A stretch of DNA of 64,000 nt from Austropuccinia psidii (lineage: Eukaryota; Basidiomycota; Pucciniomycetes; Pucciniales; Sphaerophragmiaceae), in NCBI GenBank assembly GCA_023105745.1, contig JALGQZ010000013.1, positions 21,055,105 through 21,119,104 of the forward strand, written 5' to 3'. Below the pieces are notes generated by a model that searched no databases, was not told the DNA's origin, and worked only from the letters and a program-made list of their open reading frames with translations. Position numbers and translations under genes: made by a program. This document shows, piece after piece, positions 23,098 through 35,599 of the stretch (position 1 is its first letter; each line of letters starts with the position of its first letter).

Positions 23098-23809
23098 CAA
23101 ACAGGGGAAAAGGTTATACAGCTGGTAACTCCTGTATAACAGAAGTTGTGATTGACAACAAGCCCACCAAACTTTTGCTTGACCCAGGAGCCTTCTGCTC
23201 TTGTGTTGAAAAATCTTTTCTAAGACTTGTGTACCAAATTTTGAAGACCAATTGTTACCAATTGATGGTATAAAACTCAACAGTGCAAGTAATCCAATGA
23301 AAGCATTAAGAATCTTTGAGACCAATGTCATATTCCCACACATAAATGGGAATTTAAGACTCACAGTTGAATATGTTGTTATGGAAAATTGCTCTAGTAC
23401 CCATTTTATATTGGGAAATGACTATTTAATCATGTATGGGATAGATTTGCATAATAACAAAGACAGATACTTTACTATTGGAGACAATAAGCGCCAAAAA
23501 TCTGCCTTTTTACCATTTAAAATACAAATTCCAGTAAATAAAGTATCACCAGTCAGCTTAGGGTTAGAGAAATTCAAGTCTGAGCAGTTAAATGAGGCTG
23601 AAATAAGCCTTCATCTGACTGATAAACAGGAAAATGAACTTTCTTCCCTTTTGTATGACCACAGAGGAGCATTTGCTTCAGACAAAGAACCTCTGGGAGC
23701 AATTATTGGTCATGAAGTTGACATCATTCTTAACATTGAGAGACCTTATCCACCACTCTTAAGAAGACCTGCATATCCAGAAAGTCCAAAATCAAGAGAA
23801 GCTCTATAA
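23098..23809 (+). pseudogene. Protease and linker of A2
   Basis: Fused in frame to Gag. The active site DPGA is at 23181-23192. A one-base loss near 23220 (TTTTCTAAG against TTTTCTTAAG in A3) shifts the frame; the correct phase is open again from 23252 through HFILGNDYLIMYG and RPYPPLLRRPAYP until a TAA at 23807 (GAA in A1). Confidence 0.8.
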
Positions 23810-24594
23810 ATTCATATCAAAGAACTTCTGGACCTTGGCGTAATAAGAAAAATGGGCCACAATGAAGAAGTAGAAATAACTACACCAGTAATAGTGGCAT
23901 GGCATAATGGAAAATCCGGAATGGTTGGGGACTTTAGAGCTCTGAACACTTACACTGTTCCAGACAGATACCAAATACCAAAATCCAAATTGCCCCAACT
24001 CAAATATCTCAAGCAGTGTATATAGCCACTATGGATGCCCTTAAAGGATTCCATCAAAATTTGGTGACACCAAGAGCAAGAAAATACTTGAGAATTATTG
24101 TTCATTGTGGAGTGTATGAATACCTGAGGATGCCCTGTGGTATCAAAAATGCACCTTCACAATTCCAAAGAATGATGAATGAAATCTTCCCTGAAGAGCT
24201 CTCAGAGGGATGGTTAATCATTTACATTGATGGCATTATTATCTGTTTGAAGACTTGGGAGGAGCACATGTACAGATTGTCCAGAATTTTGACAAAAATT
24301 CAATCGGTAAACATGAAAATCTCCTTGAAGAAATTTCATTTTGGATTTAAAGAACTTAAAGCACTAGGACATGTTGTATCTGGTTTGTCCCTTGGAATTG
24401 ACAAAAACAAAGTTGCATCAGTATTGCTAAAGCCCATGCCTCAGAATAAGAAGGAAATTCAGTCATTCTTAGGTTTTGCAGGATATTACAGGCAACACAT
24501 TAAAGATTTTACATCCATAGCAAGACCACTTTATATACTGTGTGACAAAGACACAGTATTTGAAATGACTGTTGACAGAGTCAAAGCTTTTTAG
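23810..24594 (+). pseudogene. Reverse transcriptase domain of A2
   Basis: Homologous to the A1 polymerase. A base lost near 23980 shifts the frame and the main body is open from 24016. It has [23 protein letters not shown] and the catalytic box at 24223-24234, which reads YIDG: the second aspartate is mutated, so the polymerase would be inactive. [15 protein letters not shown] follows. It ends at TAG 24592 (GAG in A1). Confidence 0.9.
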
Positions 24595-25137
24595 TCTCTA
24601 AGAGAAGCCTTGACCACTTCTCGACTCTTACCCATGCCAGACTTTAAATTACCTTTCAAACTGTATATTGATGCATCAGGGGATGGACTGGGTGCTGCAC
24701 TTCACCAAGTCCAGATCATAAATGATAAACCTGTAGAAGGACCCATATGTTTCATATCCAGGCAAATCAAACCAACTGAAGCCAGATATGGAGCAAGTCA
24801 AATGGAATGTGGTTTTGAGGTAATAACAGATTGCACAGCTTTCAAATCACTTCTGAACATGAAAACACCCAACAGACATATGCTCAGACAGCAAATAGCC
24901 ATACAAGAATACAGAGGCAATATGACTATTGTTCATAATGATGGGAATATTCATAAGAATGCAGATGGACTAAGCAGATGGCCATTACCAAATAATATTA
25001 ATAATCCTGCTTATGTGCCAGAAGAAGCCTCACCACAAATTCCATTAGAAGGAATAAGTGTTACAGACTTGAACCCCACCTTCTTTGAAGAGGTCAGAAG
25101 TAGTTACACTCAAGATAAGAATTGTAGCATCTTATGA
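24595..25137 (+). pseudogene. RNase H of A2 with an internal deletion
   Basis: Contains [30 protein letters not shown] and NADGLSRWP. Compared with A1, 17 codons after MEC are missing in frame; they include the helix [13 protein letters not shown]. The deletion ends lie in similar heptamers (GGAATGT/GGGATGT). It ends at TGA 25135 (TGC in A1). Confidence 0.85.
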
Positions 25138-26631
25138 CAGTTACTTGGCAAAGAATGTAAAGAAAACTCCCTAATACATGCCTTGGATGAAGTATGGAAA
25201 AACCCTTATGATGAAGGAAGATTTCACTTACTGGATGGTATAATTTCCCACAGAACCAAGCACACATGTGTCATGAAAGTTGTAGACAGGTCATTAATCA
25301 ATCTTGTACTGAAAGAATGCCATGATAGTCCCTTTTCAGGACATCTGTCTGAAGACAGAACAAGAGAGAAAGTAAAGACCTGCATATGGTGGCCAATGTG
25401 GCAGAAAGATGTTGCAGAGTATTGCAAAACCTGTGACAGATGTCAAAAGGCAAATACATCCACTGGCCAGAGACTTGGAAATATGATAAAAATCCAAGAA
25501 CCAAGCAGAGCTTGGGAAATTTCCCATATGGATTGGGTAACTGGCCTACCACCAGGAGGGGACAGAAGCTATAATGCTTGCCTAGTAATTGTGGACAGAT
25601 TCAGTAAAACTCCAAGCTTTTTACCATGTCACAAGGATGATACAGCCATGGATACAGCTCTTCTGATATGGAATAGTGTAGTGTCATGGACTGGGATATT
25701 TACAAATATCATGAGTGATAGAGATCCCAAATTCACTTCAGCACTATGGACAAATGTTCACCAATTATTTGGCACTAAACTGTCTTTCTCTAAAGCCTAC
25801 CACCCACAAACTCATGGCCTGGCTGAAAGGATGATCCAAACCTTAGGGGACATGGTGAGAAGATTTTGTGCATATGGCCTTGAATTCAAAGATTGTGATG
25901 GATTTACCCATGATTGGTGTACTCTGTTTCCAGCACTGGAATTAGCATATAAAACATCAATCCATTCCAGTACCAATCAGACTCCTGCTATTCTAGAAAA
26001 AGGATGGAACCCCAAGTTAACCCAAGATTCCTTGAGGAAAGATTTAATTGAAACACATCCCACAGCTGCTAGCTTCAAAGGAATGCTAGAAAAAGCTAGA
26101 AAGCATGCAGTAAGGTGCATGGAGGACTCTTTTTCATATGCTAAAGGCAAATGGGATGAATCACATGCAACTCCAGATTTCAAAGTGGAATACGTAGTTC
26201 TTGTATCCACCACTAACTTCAATAACATCAAAGGATGTAAACAGTTGAAAGACACCTTTGCAGGACCTTTTGTGATTAAGGCCCTCCATGGAGAAAATGC
26301 TGTTGAAGTAGAGTTATCTGAAGAACTTAGCAATAAACATCCTACATTTCCAGTGAGCTTGATAAAGCCATATAAATCTAGTGATGCTGAGAAATTCCCC
26401 TTGAGGAATAAGATTCCCCAAGTTATACCTCCTAGTGAGACATCTGGTACTAAGAAAATTACCAAAGTTCTTAAAGAAAGGAATGTAAGAACCAAGAAAG
26501 TAAGGGAATACCTTGTTACGTACACTGACCCAACTTGTGAAGATGAATGGTTAGAAGAGAAAGATATACCAGAAGCTATCAAACTCCTCAGGAGATTCAG
26601 ACACACTAGAAACACCAATACTACAAAGTAA
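25138..26631 (+). pseudogene. Integrase with chromodomain of A2, open throughout
   Basis: One uninterrupted frame to the TAA at 26629. Zinc domain [10 protein letters not shown] plus CDRC is complete. Core: [41 protein letters not shown]. The GPY/F module AGPFVIKALHGENAVEVEL is intact, and the chromodomain-like end is VREYLVTYTDPTCEDEWLEE with LLRRFRHTRN. This is the best preserved integrase of family A in the window. It depends on upstream frames that are broken, so it is still counted as part of a pseudogene. Confidence 0.9.
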
Positions 26632-26642
26632 TATTCTTTTTT

Positions 26643-26654
26643 AGGGGGAGGGAA
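26643..26654 (+). other. Polypurine tract of A2
   Basis: AGGGGGAGGGAA directly before the 3' LTR. Confidence 0.8.
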
Positions 26655-28479
26655 TGTGCGCCTTAGAGGTAATTTCATATACCCAAAAGACCACAAATAC
26701 AAAATTAACATATAAATATAAATAAAATAAATTTATTTATATTATTAAAATAAAAATCAAAATATAAATATAAAATTGTATTCAAAATCAAAATTTAACT
26801 ATAATTTAAAAACAAAATTACACTAAATTTTTGAATTATAAAATTACATTTATACTTGAAAAAATTAAGTAAAAATGAAATTTTAACAAAATTGTAAAAA
26901 AAATAAATAAATTTGGAAAAAAGTTAAATAAAAATTATTATAACTTTTTATCCAATAAATAAAAATATAAAAATTATTTCACCATTGGATTCCTCATAAA
27001 AAATCAGGTGGGGTCACCTCTGAGTGAAATTCTTGTAACTCAACTCTAAATAAGCTTAAATTAAGTTTTTAGTATTTTCAATACAAAAGTTGAAAATCCT
27101 CAAAACTTTGATTTAATTCACACCACATGTGGTGTTAACCATCAATTTTTGTGTTAAAATTGAGGTGTTGTGTTTAGTTTAGAAGTTATGAGGAATTGAA
27201 GTATTTTCAATTGAATTCAATTGAAATGTCAAAATGTGTGCGTGTATTACATAAGTGAACTTTGATTTACCAATGAGGTATCAATTATTACTGTATTTTA
27301 CTGTACAATTCAATTGAATTACATATGTAAATTCTAAGTATAATACATGATGAGGAAATAAAGGAAAAATAAATTGGAAAAATTCAATTTGGGGGGGGAA
27401 AGGAACTCCAGCTCTAAGGGGGAGCTAGACCCCCAAAATCCTTGCTGACAGGCGTGTGGTGTCAAAATTCATGCAAAAGTTCATCACTTTTGGCTTGGAA
27501 TTGAGTTACAGGGTCTGTGGACTGAATTGATGATGAGGTTTTGATACCAACTGGGGTAGGTTTAGCTGTTGCCAAGAGGGTAAAATTACCCTTAAGATAA
27601 AACCATCATAGTAAAACCAGTTTTAACTTGTTTCTACGTCTCTTACTCACATTCTGACGTGTTTTGAAGGCTCTAGACCAGGTATTGCTATAGTAATGGC
27701 TGATTTAAGGGTCTAAAATGGCTAAAAATGGCTTAAACCAGCCCTTTTTGGTCTAAACCAGGGTTCAATGATGCCATAATTGGCTTTTCTGTTGTCAGAC
27801 TGTTTTTCACGACTGAGGAGAGTAAATTTTACTTTTGGAGTAAGAGAATTGATGGCTATAAAAGAATGTCTTCTTTGCCCCACTTTTCTCTTCATGTTAG
27901 AATCTTTTCCTTTGATTCTTAGTTTAAACATTGTTAAACCAATCAATAAAAGATTCCAACCACTACTTTTAAATCATTTTGAACCTCTTAGCCACGTGAA
28001 AAAATCATTATAATAATTGTTTGTAACTCTTATAATCATTTTTACCCCTGAACCACCCCAAAAGTGAATTAGAGCATCTTTCATCACTGTAAACTTTGTC
28101 ACTTTGTTTCCAAATTCACTCTGGTCACTTTTGGGTGTGTTCTCTCTTTAATATTCTTTTTAAAGACTTTGTTCTTTAATTAATTGCTTGCAGTTCTTTG
28201 CTCAATTAATTCCAATTGAAATTGCTCTTGAAGAAATTTCTTTTGTAGCCTTAAATATCTCTTGTAGAGTATTTTTGGATAAATCTTTATTGTTGGTAAA
28301 ACAATAAATCTTTATAATATTACTGTTTTATACTCATCAAGTTATAAACAATAAAATTGGCGTGTTTTCTCTTAAAAATAATATTTCTTACTATTTTTAA
28401 TTGATTTTTACCTTATACAAATTTTGAGGACAGGAAAAGTACTTGATTTTTAATCACAGTTTCATATCCACACCTTAAA
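26655..28479 (+). repeat. 3' LTR of element A2
   Basis: 1825 bp. Starts TGTGCGCC (one change) and ends CCTTAAA, followed by the CTACT duplication. TATA box at 27857-27864. By eye about ten differences from the 5' LTR in the first ~210 bases. Confidence 0.95.
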
Positions 28480-28484
28480 CTACT

Positions 28485-31400
28485 AGAATAAACTATGAGA
28501 ATTCATAATAAAGCTTCTTATTAAAGAAATATGAGATTATTTTAAATAATAATTATCTTTTTCCATAATAGTTATAATACATTTTTGGATAAAACTTTAA
28601 ATCTTAGAGAAAAACTTGAAGAATCTAATAAAAAACTCACTAATACCATAAATATCTTGATAGGACTTGGCAGAGTGATTTGATGGATCAATTATTGATT
28701 TATAAAAGGAATACAGAAATTAACATGGAAATACTATTGAAGATAGTATAACTATTTTTTTCAAAGTCTTTATGATTGATTTGGAAAGTCACAAATATGT
28801 AAAAAGGATTTTAACTAATACTTACTTATTTTTATTGATGATAAAGCTCAATTATATAACGATATCTGCAAAAAACAGAAATAGAAGGCTTCTTTTAAGT
28901 CTAAAACAACTCACAGAGACGTGCCATGAAGCAAACTGAAACAAATGTGGGTAAGAAACCAGTAACCTTGATTGGCTTAATGATTGAATCACTTGTATTC
29001 ATGAAATATTATCATAATTGCTTAAGAAAGTTATTTTACACGCCTACCAACCCATTTATGGTGAATAAATAAAGGAATAACAATTGTAAATCTTCTTTTA
29101 TTAATTTTTTTTTCAAAATTTAACAATGTTATTGGAAATTTCATCACAGATTGTCTTTTCTGTGAATTTCTTAAGGGTGTTGGTAAACAGACATAAGATT
29201 TTAGTAAAAACACAAAATTGGCATATTTCTTTTGAAAAATATTACTCAGGCTTATTTTTGAGGTTTTTTTTCCATATTTTTTCTAGCATGGGACATCAAG
29301 ATGCCAAAAGTTTTAATTTTTTTTCCAAATTGCTCCAAATTGGCAAGCTTGGAAAAATGGCCTAATTTTTGTAAAAATTAATTTAAAATGTTCCCACTTA
29401 TGAATTTCCATAATTTCTTTGTTAAAATAAAGGGGATAATCTTGAAAATTAAAATCAGAAGCCCATGATTTTGGGAATTTCTTTGGGTGGGACAAGTGAA
29501 CACCCAAAACTTGTGTTTTTTTCCAATATTGTTTTTCATGTTTTTATTATGACCATTTGTAATTACAAAAAAAGCCCTAGAAAATGTCTTATTTGTTAAG
29601 CTGACTCCAACAATATGAAATTGGGAATGTTCTACTTATTGTTTTTATAAGGAGAAACCATAAGAATAACATAAGGAGAGCCATGATGGAGCTTTATGGC
29701 AAGGGATGAGTGAAAACTAAGGAGGTAATGTATCCCTAAGTATTTCTTGCAATGGACCACACAAATGTTTATTTTTTGAGGGTTTCAATAAGAGCATCAA
29801 TGGGCCTTCTGCCTTGCAGTTTTTCTTTCTTTATTTTCTTGACTTGGTTTCAAATATCTTGAAGGATTACATACCTGAAACAATCACTTTGGCTTAATAA
29901 TTGGGCCTGAATTTGCCTTGGCATGAGCAGTGATTCATAAATGTGATCAATTCCAGATGTTTCTTGATCATTGAGTTTTATGAAAGCAGGAGCTGACATG
30001 ATATTTTCAGTAGAGTTATGGGTGTGTTCAGGATTTTTGACCTTAAGAGTCCAAGTGGTACTCTTGGCATATTTTCTTTCATAGAGTCTAAATGGACAGT
30101 CAACCTTTCATTAACTGAATGTTTTGGAGTAGTTTTTGCAGGAGTTTGGTGTCCCAGACCTGTAAAAACCTATTTCAATTTGGGTTTGGGTAATATTGAA
30201 CCTCAAGGTGGAGAATGTATACCCTGGTGCCTGGAAGAATTAGGCACATGCTTCCAAAGAAGCCCAAGGGTGTGTAATTAACCTTTAGTGTGGTTTTAAC
30301 AAATTATATAGTGAAACAGATGTATAAATTTCAAAAAAAGGGGGATTATGAGGATTTGAAATGAGGAAAGAACCTTTTTTGATATGAAAAATAGGGAATA
30401 CAATGTGTTAAGATTCAAAAAAAAGTGGGTAAATGTGAAATGAAGTTGTTGAAATTTAAGATCAATAGATGAGAAAAGGTAAACAAATGGAATTTTAGAG
30501 GGTTGGGGGCAGGTTTTTATGAAGGAAAATTTAGTCTATGTGGAAAAAACAGAATTACTTTGGGAAGCTTTGGAAAATCAGGTTGGGAATTCTGTTTTTA
30601 AAAATCTTGTTTGGGAGGGATAATGTAGATTATTTGGATTCTTGGTCTCTTGTTGGGGGGATGTGGAAATATGTGTGAAACAAATGGGTAAGGGGGTTTT
30701 GGGAGGTGTTTTGGGAGTTTTTTTCCCAATACAGTTTTCTTTATTTTCTTTGGAATGGAACAAGGGCACCCCTTATGTGCTTTAACCAGTTCATGGCAAA
30801 AACACTTAAGGCTTTACATGGGTTTACATATTTAGTGTTTCATGTGAAATAACCAGAAATTGACTGTAAGTGAAACTTTTAGTTTTAATTATCAATTCAT
30901 GATTCTTCTTGTTCTTAGTGCTTATTAGAGATATTTTCAATTTTTCCTGAAAGGTTTGGAAGGATTCATTGAGAATTGTATTTTGAATGAATTCTTGAAG
31001 TTTTACCTCATGTTCTATGTGATATAGGCAAATATCATGGAGATATCTGGTTGACAAGAGGTAATCTCCTGGATACTAGTGCCAAAAGGATTTTAATTAC
31101 TCTTTTAGGGATCATTAATGAAAAAAATTAAGCATGGACTTTTTACAGGAGTCAGAGTTCCTCATTACCTCCATGTCACATCAAAATCAAAGCTTATTCT
31201 TCATTTTCTCATTATTCAATGGAATATTGACTTGGTAGAAATCCTCCCAAAAGGCTTCAATAGCCCAATGGTGCCATTATTGGCTGTGAATCAAATTTTT
31301 GGAGCTGGTCACACCTCAGAGTCCTCATATGTTGGGTACCCTGACTCTCTTTGGTGCCTTTGGTCACCCTTAGCTATTTTTATTTCAAAAATAGTAATTC

Positions 31401-31866
31401 AGGATTCAAGACTGATATCCACTATGGACTTACCAAGGCTAAAAATAGGAATAATGTAATTGTATTTTCCATAAAAATGCATAAAGTTATTCTAGGTCTA
31501 TATGCAACATGGGATTTATTGCAATACAATCATTTTATGTGAAAAGTCAAAAACCAAAATGTTTCAAAATTCCTTTATGTGGTATTGATGATGAGGTGTT
31601 AAATTATTTTCCATACTACCACCTCAAAGAGTTAATTTAAGCTGATTCACCCTATAGAGGTACCCTAGGTGAATATTTGTGTAGAATCCAAATCTGGCCT
31701 TACATCCATGGATTTCCTCACTCACAGAAAGGTTATTCACATTTTTACATATGAAAAAAAAATCTATTTTGGATATATGCATGAATTTTGGTAATATATA
31801 TTTTAGAACTTATTTCAATATTAATTTTGGCCTACTTGGGTATGTAAAATATACCACAAGGCTCAA
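28485..31866 (-). repeat. Inner piece of the family C 3' LTR, with a later insertion
   Basis: Continues the LTR interrupted at 18478. It matches 38282-39844 and the solo LTR at 41151 in reverse complement. Landmarks: CACAGATTGTCTTTTCTGTG (29146-29165), GTGTTTCATGTGAAAT (30835-30850), and CAAGACTGATATCCACTATG near 31410. It contains an insertion at about 29174-30830. The minus-strand LTR start reads TTTGAGCC instead of TGTGAGCC. Confidence 0.85.
29174..30830. mobile_element. Unclassified ~1.66-kb insertion inside the C1 LTR
   Basis: Both other family C LTRs (38102-39844 and 41151-43056) run straight from CTGTGAATTT into ATTTAGTGTTTCA-like sequence; here the two are 1.66 kb apart. From about 30300 to 30770 the plus strand is strikingly G-rich and C-poor. 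The minus strand reads as proline/threonine-rich broken frames, somewhat like the C-rich flank at 11959-12600. One plus-strand ORF (30018-30281, 87 codons) is not recognised. Target duplication and element class are unresolved, and the ends are uncertain by about 10 bp. Confidence 0.6.
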
Positions 31867-31867
31867 A

Positions 31868-31877
31868 TTCCCTCCCA
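31868..31877 (-). other. Polypurine tract of C1
   Basis: Read on the minus strand as TGGGAGGGAA immediately before the LTR. Confidence 0.6.
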
Positions 31878-32039
31878 CCAAAGCATAAAATTGTACAAAA
31901 GTTTTATTATTGATCTGTAGAAGGAGAAGTAAAAGAACACTGAAAGGGGTTTATTTCCACTTTCCAGCCTCTTTCTATTACTCAACTCAATTAATTAACG
32001 CACATTCATAGGCATATTTAGCCTTGTGGCCTTCTTTCA

Positions 32040-32200
32040 TGCCCAAATCTTCTCAAAAGTTCATTTGAGTAAGGTATGTCCTATTATTCCAGTAATTCAT
32101 CTTTGTGTACTTTGTTTCTATATCTGACAAGATAATCTCTTTGATTTTTACCCCTAGGTCTCCTTTCTTTAATGGATTTCTTTACCTGTTTTCCTTCATT
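32040..32200 (-). pseudogene. Chromodomain remnant of C1
   Basis: The minus strand reads RGKNQRDYLVRYRNKVHKDE, two stops, then DIPYSNELLRRFGHER. This matches the family A C-terminus (EYLVRYSDP, EKDIPEATKLLRRFRH). Confidence 0.7.
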
Positions 32201-32525
32201 CTGTTCTATTGGTGTCACAGGGAAAAGAGAGGGTTTCTTTAAAGAAAACAAATGTTTATCATCTGGTTGATAAGGTTGAATCCAGATTACTGGAAAAGTG
32301 GCATTTATTTTCTAATTCATCACTCAATTCCACTTGAAATTAATTTGTTCCATGTAAGGTAGCAAGACGAAAAGGTCCTACATAAGAATATTTAGGTTTA
32401 TTTTGGAATTCAATATTATTAAGATTTATGATTTAAACTAGAGCTAAGTACCCTACTGTGAAATATGGTGCATTATGAATCTTGTCCCACTTCTGTTTTT
32501 CATATTCAAACGTGATGTCCATGCT

Positions 32526-33113
32526 TTATTTTTTATGGTGTTTCACTTTATAAAGCATCAACTTGAAGGTAGAAGCTTTAGGATTTATTTCAATTGAGTC
32601 ATTCCTAAGTGTATCTTCTGTTAGTCGTGTATTCCATCCCTTTTCTAACATAGCAGGAGTCTTAACTGTGGAATAATGGAAAGATGTCTTATATGCAATC
32701 TTTAATGCAGGTATCAAGGTGGATCAGTAATGGGTAAAGCCATTTGAATCTTTAAATTCCAAATTACAGGCACACAATATTCTTATCATGTCTACTAAAG
32801 CTTGAATCATTCTCTATGCTAGTCCATAAGCTTGAGGGTGGTATTTGGTAGGAAAAGGTAACTTGGTTCCAAACAATCTGTGAAGCTTGGTCCAAAGGTC
32901 ATATTTAAACATGGGGTCTCTGTCACATATGGTACTTTTAAGCAACCCTGTATAAGAAATAACTCCATTCCACAGGAGGAGAGTTTTATCCATAAAATTT
33001 TCATCTTCATGACATGGTACAAATATGGGAGTATTGCTATATCTTTCTACTATGACTAAGAAAGCATTATAACTATTGTAACCACTTGGAGGTATTTCTG
33101 TGACCCAGTCCAT
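32526..33113 (-). pseudogene. Integrase remnant of C1
   Basis: Two minus-strand ORFs. 33113-32814 reads MDWVTEIPPSGYNSYNAFLV, ICDRDPMFKYDLW and KYHPQAYGLA, the catalytic core with both aspartates. 32717-32526 reads LKIAYKTSFHYSTVKTPAML and GWNTRLTEDTLRND. The catalytic Glu region is lost between them. The N-terminal zinc domain near 33115-33320 is only faintly recognisable. Confidence 0.85.
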
Positions 33114-33496
33114 GTGAACTACTTAACAAATGGATTCTGGTTCTTTAATATTAATCATATATCCAAATTTCTTCCCTTTACTCCTGTTTTTTTGCATCTT
33201 CAATGGGTATGGAAATACTCCATTGTTTCTTTTTTCCAATATTTCCTCCATTCATAGCTCTTGAATGTTTGAAATTTCCTGTCCTCTGATAGGTTTCCAC
33301 AACATATGCCATCATGACATTCATGGAGAATGGTATTTATCAAAAATCCAATTCATAATGTCATTAAACAAGAATTTTTAGTTCTGTGATAGATTATTCC
33401 ATCAAAAAAGTGAAATCTACCTTCAGGCTAGGAATTTTTCAATACTCCATTCAATGAGTTAACCATACCTGTGTCTTCACATTCCTTGTTCCACAT

Positions 33497-34212
33497 TTAT
33501 ATTAAAGTATGGTGACTATTGTCCTGCTTGTATGACTCTCTTACTTCTTCAAGAAATTCAGTCCCAATGGCAGTTATGTTTATTAATGAAATTGGGGTCT
33601 GTGGTTCTGCTTCTAGAATTACATAAGCTGGGTTATTGGGTGTTTTTCCTAATTCCCACCTGCTAAGCTCACAAGAAGTCTGATGTATATCTCCTGCCTT
33701 ATGAACTATTTTCATATTTCCTCCAAATTTTTGAATGGCTATTTGCCATATTAGCATGTGACTATTAGATTTTTTCATTTTCAATAGTGGATTTACTGCA
33801 TTAAAGTCAGCTATAACAACATCAAAACCTTTCATCAAGATAAAAGTTTAATGTATCATGTGACCATACCAGAAATAAGCATTCCACCTGGATTCTGTTG
33901 GTTTGGTTCTTCTTGAGATAAAAAACCGTTTCCTCCTGTTGGTTTGTCATCAATAATTTGTACTTGATGTAGGGTGTTTCCTAATCCATCTCCAAATGAA
34001 TCAATGTACAGCTTGAAGGGTAGATTTCAGTCATAAATGAGTAGTAAAGGCACTTCTGTAGGGGCTTTCCTTATTTTCTCATATTCTATAGTTTTTTCTT
34101 GGGTCGTCTCAAATATTGTTTGTTGATCACGAATTCTATAGAGTGACTTGGCTAGATTTGTAAAATCTTTCAGGTGCTTCCTCTCATAAATGACACATCC
34201 AAGAAAATACAT
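33497..34212 (-). pseudogene. RNase H remnant of C1
   Basis: Minus-strand ORF 33838-33497 reads VIADFNAVNPLLKMKKSNSH, then QKFGGNMKIVHKAGDIHQ and ELSRW, matching the family [16 protein letters not shown] and [13 protein letters not shown] segments. 34212-34027 covers the end of the polymerase (HLKDFTNLAKSLYRI). Stops and frameshifts separate them. Confidence 0.8.
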
Positions 34213-34347
34213 AATTTATTTCTTATTCTTGGGTATTTGTTTAATCAACACTTCTCCTGATTTGATTTTCTGAATACCCAAACTTAATCCTGGAACAATA
34301 TTTGCAAGTTCTTTGAGTTCTTCAAAGCCAAAATTTCATTTCTCAAG

Positions 34348-34935
34348 TTAAATGTTCATATTCACTTCCAAAACATTTTCTAGTACTCTTGAAAGTCTTT
34401 CAATGTTCAAAGACCATGAGTCTGAACATATGTATATATTATCAATGTAAATAATGAGCCATCCTTCAGGAAATTGTGTGGGAAAGATGGTATTCATCAT
34501 TCTTTTATAATGAGATGGAGATTGTTTGATTCCAAAGGGCATTCTCAGATAGTCATAAATACCACAGTGAGTGATTAATTTAAGTAAATTCTTGGCTTTT
34601 TGTGTCAGGAAATTCTGATGAAAACCATTCAATGCATTAATTGAGGTTGTATACTTGTCTTCGAAAATTTGAGTCAAGTTTTCTTGAAATCCAGGGATTG
34701 GGTACCTATCTGGAGCTGTGTATGTATTTGGTTCCCTAAAATCTAGAACTATCCTTGATTTTTCATTATGCCAAGCAATAATTACAGGAGTTGTAAACTC
34801 AACTTCTTCATTATTTCCTAATTTTTTAATATACCAATTTAAGACAATTATTGTATATATTTCTCCAAAGATTACATATATCTTGGACTTTCTGGTTAAG
34901 CAGTCTTCTTCGCACTGGAGGGTAATGTCTGTCAA
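34348..34935 (-). pseudogene. Reverse transcriptase remnant of C1
   Basis: A 195-codon minus-strand ORF with EEVEFTTPVIIAWHNEKSR, DRYPIPGF, NALNGFHQN, YLRMPFGIKQSPSHYKRMMN and a catalytic box reading YIDN at 34449-34438, the last Asp changed to Asn. Upstream sequence still resembles the RPYPPLLRR region but is out of frame. Confidence 0.9.
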
Positions 34936-35263
34936 TATTAAGGGTAGTATCTACTTCATTCCCTCTTCTTTCACCTAATGGTTCATGATATTAAGCAAAT
35001 GCACTGTTATTTGTACAAGATAATAATAAGCTCTTGATTCATTTTTGGTGATAAGTCTGGGTTGATTTGTGCTTTATTAATCTGATCTGACACAAATTCT
35101 TCTTCATTATTATCCTTGATTTAAGAAATCACTAATATTTTCTTGAGCACATTGGAGAAGTAAAATTTCTGTCTCTCATTATTTCCAATTGTAAAATGTT
35201 GATTTTCATAGTTACTGATGTCAATATCAAAATTCTCAAGTAGTCATTACTGGGGATTATGTG

Positions 35264-35461
35264 TTAAGAGGTACAGTCATTCATTAATACTATCTCTGTT
35301 TCTATCCTCATAGTTTCTTCTGGGTGTGGGAATACCAGCTTAGTATCCAATATACCTAGTAGGTACATATCTTTACTAGCACTACTAAACTGCCCACCTT
35401 CTATTGGCAAAAGATAGTTTTTCCACTGAGGAAGTATACCGTGAAGGTAGTCTTTTCTCAC
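35264..35461 (-). pseudogene. Protease C-terminal remnant of C1
   Basis: Minus-strand 65-codon ORF with YLLPIEGGQFSSASKD, matching LLPIEGIKFNSASNP of element A3, and LVFPHPEETMRIETEIVLMN. The active-site part is no longer recognisable. Confidence 0.6.
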
Positions 35462-35599
35462 ACCAGTGAAAAAAGATCCTTTCTATAGCCTTACATTGGG
35501 CTCTAAGTCATTTATTGAAATTGATGTAAAAAACAATGCTCCATAAGTATAATATTTTCCTCTATCAGGTTTTGTCCTACATATTCCGAAATATTGAAT

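Larger units (their letters stand above)
18479..28479 (+). mobile_element. Element A2: family A LTR retrotransposon nested in the C1 LTR
   Basis: 10,001 bp with LTRs of 1825 bp each and target duplication CTACT (18474-18478 and 28480-28484). It has the same layout as A1. The last bases of the 3' LTR read CCTTAAA instead of CCTTACA, so the terminal CA is mutated, but the duplication fixes the end. Several stops and frameshifts, an altered catalytic YIDD and a 51-nt RNase H deletion make it non-autonomous. Confidence 0.95.
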
